Positions 21,837 through 34,556 of a DNA stretch of 64,000 nt are shown piece by piece. Position 1 is the first letter of the stretch. Each line of letters starts with the position of its first letter. The stretch is from assembly GCA_025917655.1 (NCBI GenBank), contig CP084613.1, positions 682,001 through 746,000 on the forward strand, read 5' to 3'. Under the pieces are notes generated by a model. The model was not told where the DNA came from, did not search any database, and saw only the letters and a program-made list of their open reading frames with translations. The position numbers and the translations under genes are program-made. Source of the DNA: Chlorella sorokiniana (taxonomy: Eukaryota; Chlorophyta; Trebouxiophyceae; Chlorellales; Chlorellaceae).

Positions 21837-24800
21837 GGTGGGCCGGAAAACGGCGACCAGACTTCAATCAATGGTCCTGAGCAGGTGAAAGACCGCGCTG
21901 TCACGCTCCCACGAGGCACCAGCAAGGCCACAGCTGGCGGCGCCGACACCGGCTCCGAAAACGGCGGCTCGGACCATAGCAAGGGCTCTGGCGGCAAGCT
22001 TGCAGAGCCTGAGCACGCAGTGCTACCGTCTGAGGAGAAGGCGGTGAAGCCTGTGAGCTACTTCAGCCTCTTCCGGTGCGCGGGAAGCGTAGTGTGCCGG
22101 GCTGCGGCTGCTGGCCGCCGCGGAGCCGGACCCTGCTGCCAAGCCCAGCGTGCGTTTCGCTCACCAGAAGCTCCCTGGAAGTTGATGCAAGGTTATCCAA
22201 GCAGGCTTATGCAAGAGCACCCTGACCCCATGGCTGCTGCCTTGCCATCCCCTGCCCCTGCAGCTATGCCGACGCAAAAGATTGGGTGTTCATGCTGCTG
22301 GGCAGTGCGGGAGCCGCGGGCAACGGCGCCGCCCTGCCCCTCTTTGCCCTCATCTTTGGCAACCTTGTCAACTCGCTGGGCGGCCTGGACTCCAACCCAG
22401 ACCTGGGGAGCGAAGTGAACAAATACGCACGTGAGCAGAGCGGCGCCGCCGATTGAAGCCTGCAGTGGTTGTGCTGTGCTGGTGATCCGTTTTGACTGCG
22501 TCGGCCGCACAGCGCTAGTCCCAGACGGCCACGTGGACAGCGGTTCACGCCGGCCTGGCTGCCAGCTCATTGACAAGGGGGTGTGATGAGGGCCCGCAAA
22601 TCGGACGATCCTTGCTCGTCGCAGCCAGCTGATTGGCCCTTGGCTGCTCCCCCTCCCTGCCCCCGCAGTCTACTTTGTGTATGTCGGGATTGGCTCGTTT
22701 GTGGGCGCATACTTTCAAGTAGCCATGTGGACGCTGACAGGTGCGGCACACAGGGCTTGCTGTTTGCCTTTTTGGCTTGAGCTGCGGCACATGGGCACTG
22801 CTGGTCCAGCCGAGCATGGTGTGCCCGCCTGGCACATGCGACAGGCACCTCGGCGGACGCGGCTGCATCAGCTGATCCTGCCCTGCAACCTCCACACCAT
22901 ACATAACAAACCCCCCCCCCCCCCTTCCCCTTCCCCACTCCCTCACATCCACCCACCCACCCACCTTGCTGCCGCCCCTGCCCAGGTGTGCGCCAGGTGA
23001 ACCGCATGCGGCACGAGTACCTCAAGAGCGTACTGCGCCAGGACATCGGGTACTTCGACACGACAGCAACCAGCGGTGAGCGGCGGCGCGTGCCCGCCGG
23101 CAGGCTGGCGGGGCTTGGCCCTCAAATCTGCGAGCTGGGGTGTGCGCACGCAGAGAACAGGCTGTTGCGTGCCGCGTGCGGGCTGTGCCCTGCTGCCCGG
23201 CAGCTGCTGCTCAGCGCCTGCCTGCCCCTGCTGCCCCCGCCCCTCCCTGCCTGGCTTTTCCGGGTGCAGGCCGGCTGCTGCAGGGCCTCAACGAGGACTG
23301 CCAGTCGATCCAGCTCGCGGTTGGCGACAAGGTGGGCAACGTCATCTTCAACCTCACCACCGCGCTGGTCGGCATCGTGCTGGGTGAGCGCCCGGGGGGG
23401 TCGGGCCCGACTCAGCGGCAGCGCCCGCCTGCGTCTGTCCAGGAGCCCAGCTTTGTTCCGCCAGCAAAAGCTGCCTGCCGGTGTTGGAGAGGTTCCCCAC
23501 CTCCCAGCCCCTGCAAATTCAGCGGGGGCCTGCAGCATCAAACCCTCTTATCTTCGACCCTCGACCCTCGACGCCGGCCTTGTGAGGGCAATTGTATGCA
23601 GTGGAGGCGGCAAGGGGCGCAGCGATTAATCCTACGTCCCCTGCCCCTCCCCCTGCAATTAATCTTATCCCGCGATTAGTCTTGTTTCCCCTGCCTCCCC
23701 CTTCCCCCAGCCTTCACCATGCTTATTTCCCCTGACCCCCCCAGCGATCAGTCTTAACCCCCCTGAGCAGCCTTCACCAAGGGCTGGGACATGACGCTGG
23801 TGATGCTGGCAACGGTGCCCTTCCTGGCGGGCATGGGCTTCGCCATCTCCATCTTCATGGGCCGCAACACCACCAAGATCAACGCGGCCTACGCGGGTGG
23901 GTGTGTGGGCGGCGGTGGATGCTGTTTGTTGATAGGGTGGGTGGGTGTTCATGGACGCCGTGTGCGGGTGGGTGGGTGGTGATGGATGCTGTATGCGGGC
24001 CAGGGTGGATGCCCCGTGGTGGGTCTGGCGGCTGCTTGGGGGGCACGGGTGTACTGGGCTGAAGGTCATTCACGCATCGATTTGTCGGCAACGCTTGCAC
24101 CCCTGTGACTGCCACATCTCTTCCCTCAATCCGCCAACTGACTGCGGCCATCGCTGCCGCCGTGCGCCGCTGCAGGCGCCAACTCGATCGCCCAGCAGGC
24201 TCTCGGCAACATCCGCACCGTGTTTGCCTTCAACGGCGGCGAGCGCACGCTGCAGGCGTACAAGGAGTCTCTGGACCCGCCGCTGCAGGTGGGCGGCGCT
24301 ATGGTGACGTGCCTTGTGCAACCTGTGTGATTAAAGGGAGTGGTTAGAGGGGTGGGAAGGGGTGCGGCGGGGGCGCAGAGAAGGCCGCTCTGCGCCGCCG
24401 CAGTCCTCCGCCCTTTCCTCAAACCCCCCTCCCCACCCCCCACCCCCACACACACACCACCCCACCTCCCACCCAAACACACACACACACACACCACTGC
24501 CTCCCTGCTTTGGCTCCCTTTGCACCACGCAGGTGGGCATCCGTCAGGGCTTCCTTGGAGGTCTCGTTGTGGGCATCACCAACGGCGTCGCCTTCTTTGC
24601 GTACGCGCTGGCCCTGTGGTACGGGTCCACCCGCGTGGAGGCCGGCGACTACACCGGTGCGCCGCCGCCACGAGCCGACACTCCCCTGCTGACAGCGGCT
24701 GCTGGCTGCTGGCTGGGCTGTGGGGGCGCGCGCTTGCGGGGCAGCTGCAGGACGGGTGCAGGCATGGGAGCGGGGCGGTGCGGCGTCAGCTGGAAGGCGA

Positions 24801-27800
24801 GGGAGCCGCTGACAGCAGAAGGCTGTTCAGCTGGCCGAGGGCTGTCATGCGCAAACCCCTCCATCTCCCCAAACCCCACCACACCCCCACCCAACACTCA
24901 CCACGCTCCACCCCGCCCTTCTGCTCCAGGCGGTGACGTCGTCAACGTCCTCTTCTCGGCGCTCATCGGCGGCTTTGCGCTGGGCCAGGCCGCCCCCAAC
25001 GTGCAGTACTTCCAGCAGGGCAAGGTGGCGGGCGCCCGCATCTTTGAGATCATGGGCCGCCGCCCAGACATCGACTTTGACGCAGACGGTGGGTGCTGCT
25101 GGGGGAAGGAAGCGGCGCTTGCAGTCAGCTGGCACTGGCGCTCGCTGCCAGCTGGAACTGCAGGCAGGGGGCCTGCGGGCCCGACGGTGCCTGCAAGCGG
25201 CATGGCAACCCCGCCGCTTCCTGCTGCTGCGCAGGCGAGGTTCTGAAGCAGATGGACGGCACCGTTGAGTTTGAGGACGTCACGTTTGCCTACCCCTCCC
25301 GCCCCGGTGCGCTGTGCCACGCTGCCTGCAAGCATCGCCCTTTTGGCCCTGCACACCCTCCTGGCACCATGCAACAGCGAAGGCCAGCCACAACCAAACC
25401 CCAAACAAATTGCCTGCGCCCTCCCTTCCTGCCCGCAGACATCAAGGTGTTCCGCAACTTCAACCTGACGGTGCCCTGCGGCAAGACGGTGGCCCTGGTG
25501 GGCGAGTCGGGGTCGGGCAAGTCCACCGTGGTGGGCCTCATCGAGCGCTTCTACGACCCGCTGGAGGGGCGGGTGATGATTGATGGGGTGGACATCCGGA
25601 GGCTGCAGGTGCGCCTCCGCAGCGCCGTTGGCGGGAGGGAGCGTAGCAGCTTGTGGCCACTGGCGCCAACTGGGTCATGCCTCAGCCTACCGCCCGGCCG
25701 ACGTTCCTCACCTTCCAAGTGATTTGCACGTGCGGTCGTCCTGCTCCCTGCCGCAGCTGCGCTTTCTGCGCTCCCAGCTGGGGCTGGTGAGCCAGGAGCC
25801 CACCCTGTTTGCCACCACCATCGCCGAGAACATCCGCTACGGCAAGCCCGGCAGCTCCATGGACGAAGTCGTGTCGGCCGCCAAGTCCTCCAACGCCCAC
25901 AACTTCATCATGACGCTGCCCAAGGGGTGAGCCCTGGGTAGGGTTGCAGCCTTCTGGGTGTCGAGCGACGGTGCGCCTGCTCTTTTCTGTGAGGTGGAGC
26001 TGGAGGCAGCGGTAGTGTAGTGGCGCTGGGTGACGTGTATTTCGTGTGGTGTGCACCGCGCCGCAGGTATGACACGCACGTGGGCGAGAAGGGCGTGCAG
26101 ATGTCGGGCGGGCAGAAGCAGCGCATCGCCATCGCGCGTGCAATCCTGAAGGATCCCAAGGTGGGCTAAGCGAGCCCACTTGCAGCTTGACCCTCCTAAG
26201 GGTGCCAGTATTCCTTGTGCCAGGCTATTCCTTGTGCCAGGCTCCTCAGCTGCCCTTGCAGCCTCAGGTTGGCGTCACCAAGCCCTCCCCTTCCCCGCTG
26301 CAGATCCTGCTGCTGGACGAGGCCACCTCTGCGCTGGATGCCGAGAGCGAGAAGGTGGTGCAGGAGGCGCTGGACCGGCTGATGGTGGGGCGCACCACGG
26401 TGGTGGTGGCGCACCGACTGTCCACCGTGATTGGCGCCGACAGCATCGCAGGTGGGTCCTGCTGGCCCGCGCTTCCAGCGCACAGCTTGTTCGAGGCCGT
26501 GGCGGAGGGCGATTGCTGGGCTGCGCTTGCTTGGGATGCTGGGCTGCGGCAGGGTGCGCTCTGCCCTGTGTGTGTTGATGAGGTTTGTGGGGCCCTTGTT
26601 GGGGGCGCCTTTGGCCGGCTGAGCGGTGTGGGTGGGTGTCTTGTTCGTGGCCTGCAGCTCCCACCCGCCCTCGCCCTTTCTTTCTTCCTTCCCTTCCATG
26701 CTGCAGTGGTGAAGCAGGGCCAGATTGTGGAGCAGGGCCCTCACTCCAAGCTGATGGCGCTGGGCGGCGCCTACTACAACCTGGTGCACACGCAGCAGCA
26801 GGGCGACGAGGCGGCGGCGAGCGAGGAGGAGGAGGAGGAAGCTGACCTGGAAGCCGGTCAGGGCGGCGCCGTGGTGGCGGTACCGCAGCACCTGCCCCGC
26901 CTGTCGCCGCGCCTGTCTGAGGTCCCGGAGGACCGCTCGGTCCACGCCTCTGCGCTGACCCCTCGCAAGTCTGGTGGCGCGGGCAGCGGCGCCTTCCGCA
27001 AGCTGGGCGCCGTGCTGCCCGATGCGCTGGCGGAGGGCCTGCCCGCGCCAGACCCCTCCCAGAGCGCAGCCGCGCGACCCGTGGTGCCCGGGCGGCCCTG
27101 CATCGCGGCGTGTCGGGCGTGCGGCGATTTGTTTCGTTCCGGCGCAAGCGCGGCAAGGAGGCGGATGCGTCTGCTGAGCAGGATGTGTCTGATCCCACCA
27201 AGTCCACCCCAGAAGAGGAGCAGACCAAGGTGGGTCTCTGCATACACACGGCGGGGGTGGGCGGGGTGTGCAGGGGTGGCCGGGTGGTTGAAAGCGCGCG
27301 CGATCGGGCCGGCATCTCAACGGCCTGCGTGCCACCCAGCTGCCGCCCTGCTTGCCCTGCCCACGCTGCAGGTCCCCATCTCCCGCATCGTGGCGCTGAA
27401 CAAGCCCGAGCTGCCCGCCGCCATCACCGGCATGCTGGGCTCTGCTGGGCTGGGCATGATGATGCCTGGCTTCGCCATCGCCTTCTCCTCCATCCTCGCC
27501 GTCTTCTACGGCCCGGGTGAGCTGCAGGGGCGAGCGATGCCTGATTTTTGAGGTGCTGGACTGCTGCGGATGGCTGGTGTGATGCGGCAGGGGAGGTAGC
27601 CGGGCCGCGTGAGCAACAACACACCCATGGGGGCAAGCGGCTGGAGTCGGCACGGCGCCTGCCAGCTTTGGGCAGGAAGGGAGGAGCAGCAGGAGCACTG
27701 CTGGCAGCACCCGCCCGTCCCAGCCTGACAGGCCGGCATCTCTGTGCACTCCTGCTCCCCCGCAGTGGAGGACGTCCCCAGCGGCGGCCAGAAGTGGGCC

Positions 27801-30800
27801 CTCGTGTTCACGGGCATCGGAGTGGGCGCAATCGTGTGCGCGCTGTTCCAGGTGGGTAGGGGTGCTGCCGCCGCGTGTTTGCAGCCCGTGCTGCGGCTGG
27901 CAAGCAGCCCTGGGCAGCTGGGTGCCGACGGGCTGAGTGCCAGGTTGCGCCCTGTTCTGCGGTTGTTCTGCTGCTGTCCGTGAGGCCCTGGTGTCGGCCG
28001 CCCCCTCCCGCAGTCCTACTCCTTCAGGCAACCCCTCCCCCTCCCTCCCTTACTCCCTCCCTCCCTCCCTCCCTCCCTCCCTCCCACAGTCCTACTCCTT
28101 CAACTATATGGGGCAGAAGCTGGCGCAGCGAGTGCGCCTGCTGATGCTGCAGGCGCTGCTGCGACAGGTGCGCGTGGGCAGGGTGTGCTCGCCAGGCAGC
28201 CGCGCTTGCTGGCCTGGCCAGATGACGCGCCGCCCCAGCCTCTCCACTGCCCATGCGGGGTGGTTTGCAGCGCCTCGGTGCCTCGCGCAATGCGTGCGCC
28301 TTGCCCCTGGCTGGGTGCCCCTTTATCCCTCCCTGCTTCGATCTATCAACTATTCTGAAGCAAGTTACAACCCATGGCTGCTGTAGGAGGTGGGCTGGTA
28401 TGACCAGGACCGCAACAGCAGCGGCGTGCTCACCTCCAAGCTCTCATCGGACGCGCTGGCAGTGAAGGGCCAGTTTGGGGACACCATGGGTCTGCTGACC
28501 CAGGTGAGGCGGCGGTGACGGAGGTGGGGTCGTTCGTCGCGAGGGAGTAGAGGGCCAAGGTTGTGCTGTGCTGGAGGCACGCCAGTGCCCTTTGGGGGCA
28601 GGCGCTCCCCTTTCAGCCTTTTTGCCGCTGCCTGCGTTCAGCACCTTCCCACTGCCACCCCATCCCCACCCACCCACCCAACCCGCGCTCGCTGCCCCCA
28701 CAGAACCTGGTGACGCTGATCGGCGGCCTGATTGTGGCGTTTACCAACGGGTGGAAGCTGTCGCTGGTGGTGGTGGCCTGCCTGCCCGTCATCGCGGTGG
28801 GCGCCTACTTCCAGACCAAGATGCAGATCAACATCGCGGGCAAGGTGCGGGGCGCACATGGGGCTTGGTGCGGTGAGAAAGCAGCGCGGGTTGGGTGCAT
28901 GGTAGGGAGTGCGGCGGCTGTGGTCCCGCTCAGCAGTGGGCGCCCCGCCGGCGCTGGGTGGATGGGTGGGCGGGCAGGTTGAGGGGATGGCGCTCCTGTG
29001 AGTTGGTGGTTGGGGCCACGGCAGCACACGGGGACCCCAAATTGCCCAGCTCGGCTTGCGCAGGACCCCCACACACACACACACCCTCACACGCTGAACC
29101 CTCACCCTCCCACGCCTGTGCCTCTCCTCATGCGCCTCAGGAGGACGAGACGTTTGCGCAAGCCAACCAGACTGCCTCCGAGGCCTTTGTCAACATCAAG
29201 ACCATCGCCGCCTTTGGCATGGAGGGCCAGGTGTCGGGCCTGTACGCCACCAAGCTGGAGGCGCCCACCGCGGAGGCCAACCGCCGCTCGCAGACCGCGG
29301 GCGTCGGCTTCGCCTTTGGCCAGTTCTCGCTGTTCGCCACCTACGCGCTGGCCTTCTGGTACGGCGGCCGCCTGGTGTCCAGCGGCGAGAGCACCTTTGA
29401 GGAAATCATGAAGGTGGGAGGCGCCGTTCAGTCGCTCGCCGCACACAGCCCTGGGCTGGCGCCACGCACTTATGGGCTGGCGCCACACAGCCATGGGCTC
29501 GCTTCACACAGCCATGGGCTCGCTCGATACAGCCATGGCCTTGTGTTGCATGGGCCAAGGGCGCGGGCTAAGCCGCTCGCGGTGTACACCTGCCGCTGCG
29601 CCCTGCTCAGCTGCTGCAAGGCTGCCTCGCGGCCTCCGCTGCAGTGTTCTGCCTCTTGGCCGACAGCCAGCTCACCCCTGCTGTTTGTCCCCCCTCCACC
29701 AACACCACACACACACCCACAGGTGTTCTTTGCCATCTTCTTGGCCGCCATGGGCGCCGCCCAGGCCCAGCTCTACTTTCCCGATGTGGCCAAGGGCAAG
29801 GCCGCCACGCAGCGCGTGTTCCACATCATCGACCGCCAGCCGCTGATCGACGCCACCAGCCAGGTGGGAGGCAGCCGGCAGCACACCTTCCCCGCATGAT
29901 AGCTTCACCTCCCTCCAGCGTCGTCGCTGCATCCCGAATCGGCGTCGTTCCTGCGCAGCCAAGCTTGGGCCGTCGCTGCTGCAAGCTGAACTTTAACTTT
30001 GGCGCTGAGTTGCATGCCACGCTGCTGCCGCCTGCCCTGCAGGAGGGCGCCCAGCCGCTGGAGGTGCGGGGAGAGGTTGAGCTGCGGGACGTCACCTTTG
30101 CCTACCCGCAGCGCCAAGGTGGGAAAAAGGGGCCTGGCCGGCTCTGCGGCGGCGGGCCTCCTGCTCTGCAGTGTGGCGACCACGCGCGCTGCAGTTTGAC
30201 GCTCCCTGCGCTGCGCTATTCTTGCTCTTGATTATAGCTCCTGTTGTTTTGTCCACTTGTCGTTTTCCCGCCTGCAGAGGTCAAGGTGTTCCGCAACTTT
30301 AACCTGACGGTGCCCTGCGGCAAGACGGTGGCCCTGGTGGGCGAGTCGGGGTCGGGCAAGTCCACCGTGGTGGGCCTCATCGAGCGCTTCTACGACCCGC
30401 TCAGCGGCCAGGTGCGGCAGTGTGGCAGGGAAAAGCAGAGAGCATGCAGCGCCCCTCTGTCCCTCTACTCGTGTGCGCTGTCCATGGGTGGCGCGGGGAT
30501 GGCCCGCAGGAGGTGCATCAGCCGGCTGGCCCCTCCAGCCCCGCCCTTGGCCCATTTTGCTTTGCTGCTCAGGTGCTGTTGGATGGGCGCGACATCCGGG
30601 AGCTCAACCTGCGCTGGCTGCGAGAGCAGATCGGGCTGGTGGGCCAGGAACCGGTGCTCTTCAACCTCACCGTCAAGGGTGGGCGGCTGGGCGCGGCTTG
30701 GGCGGTGTTCCGCCACGCAGGGCGGGCCACTCGCACGACGCGCACCGCGCTTTGCCTTGTCGCAATGCTCCTGTGGATGGCGTTACGGTGTGCCCAACAT

Positions 30801-31986
30801 TTATCGCTTGATGCCTACAGAGGTGCCTCGATGCTTACAGCATCCCCTGCGCCTATGCCCTCTTCCTGGCCGCTTCGCCTGCTGTTGTGCAGACAACATC
30901 AAGTATGGTCGCCCGGATGCAAGCGATGAGGAGGTGGAGGCGGCGGCGCGGGCCGCCAACGCGCTGAGCTTTGTCTCGCGCCTTCCGGAGAAGTTTGACA
31001 CCAAGGTAGGGTCGGGGGAGGTTGGCGGTCCGACTCGTCACTGAAGCGACAACAGCAGTGGTGTGCTCTTTGTGGAGTGTGTACTTTGCGCTTGCAGCGC
31101 TGCCTGTATGGCCCGACCTCCCTCACCATGCTGCGCGCGCTGCCCCCCTTGCAGCTGGGCGAGGGCGGCATCACGCTGAGCGGCGGGCAGAAGCAGCGCA
31201 TCGCCATCGCTCGTGCCGTCATCAAGGACCCCAAGGTGGGCACACAAACCGCTGCTCCTGCCCGCCCCCTGCCTCTCAGGCCTGCCGGCCGCCCAGAGCT
31301 TGGCTGCAGCTCTTCCGGCCGTTGGCTGCTGACGGGATCCATTTCGCTGGCTGCCCCCCGCGCCCCCAGATCCTGCTGCTGGACGAGGCCACCTCTGCGC
31401 TGGATGCCGAGAGCGAGAAGGTGGTGCAGGAGGCGCTGGACCGGCTGATGGTGGGGCGCACCACGGTGGTGGTGGCTCACAGGTGGGGGCCAGCACCATG
31501 TTTGTGCCCAGGCAGCAGCCCACGCTTGGCCGCTCAGGCGTCCCGCTGGCACCCTGTGCGCTTTGCCGGCACAGCAGCGGCCTCTTGAGCCCCAGTTCCC
31601 TACCCCTTCCAACTCCCTGGCAGGCTGTCCACGGTGCGGGATGCCGACATCATTGCTGTGGTCAACCGCGGCCGCATTCTGGAGCAGGGATCGCACGACG
31701 AGGTGGGCTGGGCGGTTGAGCGTCTGTGGCAGGGACCGCTCACCTTGAGAGCTGCAGGCGCGGTGGTGGCCGGCGTGCACGCATTGGAACGGGCTGCATG
31801 TTTTCACGCGTGCTCTCTGTCCATTCCATGCCGCAGCTCATGACGCTGCACAGCGGCGCCTACGCCCGCCTGGTGCGCCACCAGATGACGCGTTCAGCAA
31901 CCGCCACGCTGCGTCAAGCCGCCAACCGCAGCCGGCTGGGCTCAGGGACGGACTTGGCGGGCGCTGGCGCGGCCAGCCTTGAGTGA
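21837..31986 (+). CDS. ABCB-type full ABC transporter (P-glycoprotein/MDR-like)
   Basis: This is an ATP-driven exporter of the ABCB subfamily with two membrane domains and two nucleotide-binding domains. Thirty exons can be placed from 21837-22075 to 31837-31986. TMD1 lies in 22264-25088 and TMD2 in 27372-29863. NBD1 has Walker [10 protein letters not shown] (exon 25439-25608), signature MSGGQKQR (26067-26160), Walker [13 protein letters not shown] and H-loop AHRLST (26304-26451). NBD2 repeats these at 30278-30411, 31155-31235, 31370-31482 and 31624-31702. All catalytic motifs are intact in both halves. The linker (26707-27229) has an acidic run and then a basic segment, and needs one base near 27090. 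The N-terminus is hydrophilic and acidic. No in-frame ATG exists upstream of 21837 before the TAA at 21768, so exon 1 is missing or differently placed. The substrate cannot be inferred. Plant ABCBs include auxin, lipid and xenobiotic exporters. Confidence 0.92.
26209..26242. repeat. 17-base tandem duplication in an ABCB intron
   Basis: Two identical 17-base copies (26209-26225 and 26226-26242) lie side by side in the intron before the Walker B exon. No function is suggested. Confidence 0.9.
28011..28102 (+). repeat. Duplicated 3' splice site flanking a CCCT tract
   Basis: The 16 bases at 28011-28026, an AG acceptor plus the first bases of the exon, recur at 28087-28102 with a (CCCT)n pyrimidine tract between. 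The second copy is the one that keeps the ABCB frame. The 76-base spacing is not a multiple of three, so use of the first acceptor would shift the frame. Confidence 0.85.
29431..29538. repeat. 21-base minisatellite in an ABCB intron
   Basis: About five imperfect copies of a 21-base unit (consensus close to gctggcgccacacagccatgg) lie directly after the donor site at 29414. Copies differ by a few substitutions, and the last copies vary the ggcgcc core. There is no sign of coding function. Confidence 0.85.
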
Positions 31987-32558
31987 GTACCGTCCAGTGA
32001 TCATCCCTTCTCACAAATAAATGAGCTGCCCAAACAGCAGCACTCACACCCGTCCCTCCACACACTCCTTTGTTGTCCTCCACCCGCACATGTTTTCATC
32101 GCGCTTTTGTTCTGCCGCTTCGTTCGCTCCTTTCCTTCGATTGTCGCAGCCGTAGGCCGTATGCAGGCTGTCGCCGGGAACACCATTCTTCATGCTGACA
32201 AGCTCCCAGTGGATTCATGCAAGCCTTCGGCCCCCATCTCTGACCCAAAGGCTGCATCTCTTCGGCCAAGTGGCTTCTGTTCCTTTTTCTCAGCATTCCC
32301 ATGCCATGCCCCTTGCAAACATCGCTCTTCCTTGGCGGGACACCCACCCACCCTCATAAACCATTGTTGGCCAGCAAAGCCCCACAGATTCACCAGTACT
32401 AAAACCCACGTCCATCATCTTCAGCAGAGGGCAGTGTTACAAGGGGAGAGGAGGGAGCAGGTGGCGGGCAGCAAGGGGGAACAAATCTTCTCGGGTGAAG
32501 GAGCAGCAGAGTCGGCGCGAGCGTGCGGCGCCAACAGCAGCGTCATTGAGGGCAGCGC
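31987..32558. other. Intergenic, convergent 3' ends
   Basis: This stretch lies between the ABCB stop (TGA 31984-31986) and the LHCI stop. The AT-richer section 32005-32130 is a plausible ABCB 3' UTR. No further gene is seen. Confidence 0.55.
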
Positions 32559-34556
32559 TCAGTAGGTGCCGCCCAGAATGTTGTGCACGCGGTCGCTGCA
32601 AAACAGGGGGAAAAGGAACACGGGCCTCTGTGCGAGATGCATCCAGGGTTGGAGGGATGCTGGTGCGGCGAAGGGGGCTACGAGCAGGCCGTAGCAGCGG
32701 CAGCAGTCGAGCAGGCACAAGCAGCACGCCCCCCACCCCCTCTGTTGGACCATCGACTCACGTCAGGAAGGGCAGGCTGACGCCGTTGTTGATGAAGTGC
32801 GCCTTCCAGGGGTCCGCAAGGTGCGCGGCTGCAAGAGCAGAGCAACAGCAAGGGCAAAGAGGGTCGGACACAGGCAGCCCAGGCCGCTGGGTCGGCGGCA
32901 GAGCCCTGGACCCCTGAACGCCATTCAGTTTTGGGAGAACGTGGTTTGCAGGTTCTCTGCGAAACCTCACACCCTCCCAGCCCCTACTCACCAAGCTGGT
33001 CCAGGGGGCTGCCGGGCTGCGCGTTGTGCTGCGCCACGAAGCCGAGGAAGGCCAGCATGGCGAGGCGCCCGTTCTTGATCTCCTTCTGCTTCAGGCCCTT
33101 GTAATCGCCCTTGGAGAAGGACAGGGGGTCAAAGCCTGCAGGTGTGGCGAGGCAGCAGCAAAAGGGGCGACGTCTCAATGGCACAGCATCGCAAAGCGTG
33201 GAGCGTTCATCCCTGTCCCACACCTCCCGTGCGAACCACCTTGCTAGAAGCAACTCTCAGCATGAAGGAACAACCAGGAAATACGGAAGTTCAAAAAGTA
33301 GGAAACGCGAAGACCCGACCCCGACGCTGCTTCCCAAAACAACCCAAAACCGGGCCAAAAACCAGGGGACGAGGACACCACCCTGGTTTCCATGCTCCTC
33401 ACCGGGGTAGCCGAGCTCCACGTACTTGATCTTGTTGCCGAAGGGGTCGGTGACGTTGGAGCCGGGCTTCACGTAGTCCTGCAGGCGGTTGGTCTCCGCC
33501 CAGCCAAAGAGCAGGAAGCTGCGGGGAGGGGAGGGGCGCCGCAGAGGCAGCCACGTCAGCACACACTGCGTCGCCGGTGCCCGCAACACTTGGCTGCAGT
33601 TCGCCAATCTTAGCTGCGGATGGATCGCTGCATTCTCGCTCACCTGATGGCAATCAGGGTCTCCTTGGGCGCCCAGAACTCGTTGTTGCCGGCGTCAAAC
33701 CAGTAGACGTCGGCGGCCTTGCCGCCCAGGCCGGTGCTGTGCAGCAGCTCCTGCAGAGAGGCACGGCAGAGCGCGGCGGCGGTTGTGCGCCGGCAAATGC
33801 CCCGGTGCCGTGCCTGTTTGGTCAGTCGGTGCGCTGGCAGCGCAGGTCTGCTCCCCCTTACGCAGCCCACCAGGCCGCCTCACCTGAACCAGGATGCCCG
33901 CCACGCCCAGCATGGCCCAGCGGCCGTTCTGCAGCTCCGCCTGGGTGTACCACTTCAGGGCGGTCTCGTTCTTGCCCAGGCCCAGGGGGTCAAAGCCAAA
34001 GTCTGCAGCAGCAGCGGCGCACGGGCGGAGCCGGCATGTGAGCAAGAGTGCCAGCGAGGCGTGGCTCGACAGGGGGCCGCCTGGGATCTCGGCGGCCAGC
34101 TGTGCACCCATCCGATGGGATTCAAATATAGAATCAGCCTGCATAATGTTTGTGAGAATGAGGCTGCCTGGTGTGCCTTGCCCCGCACTGCCAACCACCA
34201 CGCGGGCAGCGGCGGCCGCGCGGCGCACTCACTTCCGGCCAGGTCCTTGCCCTGCAGGTGGGCGGGCACCTCGGCGCTGGGGTCCCAGCCGGCAGCGCGA
34301 ACCACCACGCTGGAGCGGCGGGCGGGCTGCAAGAAGGGGTTGGCGAGGACAGGAGAGGGACATGGCTGAGGTGCTTGCTGGCAAGGCCTTGCAAGCCGAC
34401 AGGGCGCTTCTTGGGACCCCCATTGGACGAATCTTGATATTTCGAGGAGTTTGCAGGCCTTCAGCAGCTGTGCAGCGCACTGCGGGGGCCCGCTGACAGC
34501 CTCACCCGCACCGCCACAGCGGGCTTGACGAAGCTGGCGCTCAGGCAGGCCTGCAT
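32559..34556 (-). CDS. LHCA: Light-harvesting complex I protein (Asn-603 type)
   Basis: This is a three-helix chlorophyll a/b-binding antenna protein of photosystem I. Eight exons (34506-34556, 34233-34326, 33884-34002, 33644-33750, 33403-33518, 32992-33135, 32762-32828, 32559-32595) join without any frame problem. The first roughly 30 residues ([17 protein letters not shown], then a Ser/Arg-rich part) are a chloroplast transit peptide. Helix B is in [19 protein letters not shown] and helix C in [18 protein letters not shown]. The mature protein opens [12 protein letters not shown] and contains FGFDPLGLG. The residue three before the helix-B Arg pair position is Asn (ELQNGR) instead of the common His, the substitution known from far-red-absorbing Lhca3 and Lhca4 of plants. 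The C-terminal part ([10 protein letters not shown]) also resembles Lhca4. Its orthologue number is uncertain. Confidence 0.93.

Noticed and set aside
26196-28031. 611-codon open frame on the minus strand
   Set aside because: It lies opposite the ABCB Walker B and linker exons, crosses clear introns and has no family features. Long antisense frames are expected in DNA this GC-rich.
29431-29538. CRISPR-like repeat array
   Set aside because: The units are directly adjacent, without spacers, inside a nuclear intron.
25442-30401. Duplicated ABCB segments as a mobile element
   Set aside because: The identical stretches are coding for matching parts of two nucleotide-binding domains, with no target-site duplication or terminal repeats.
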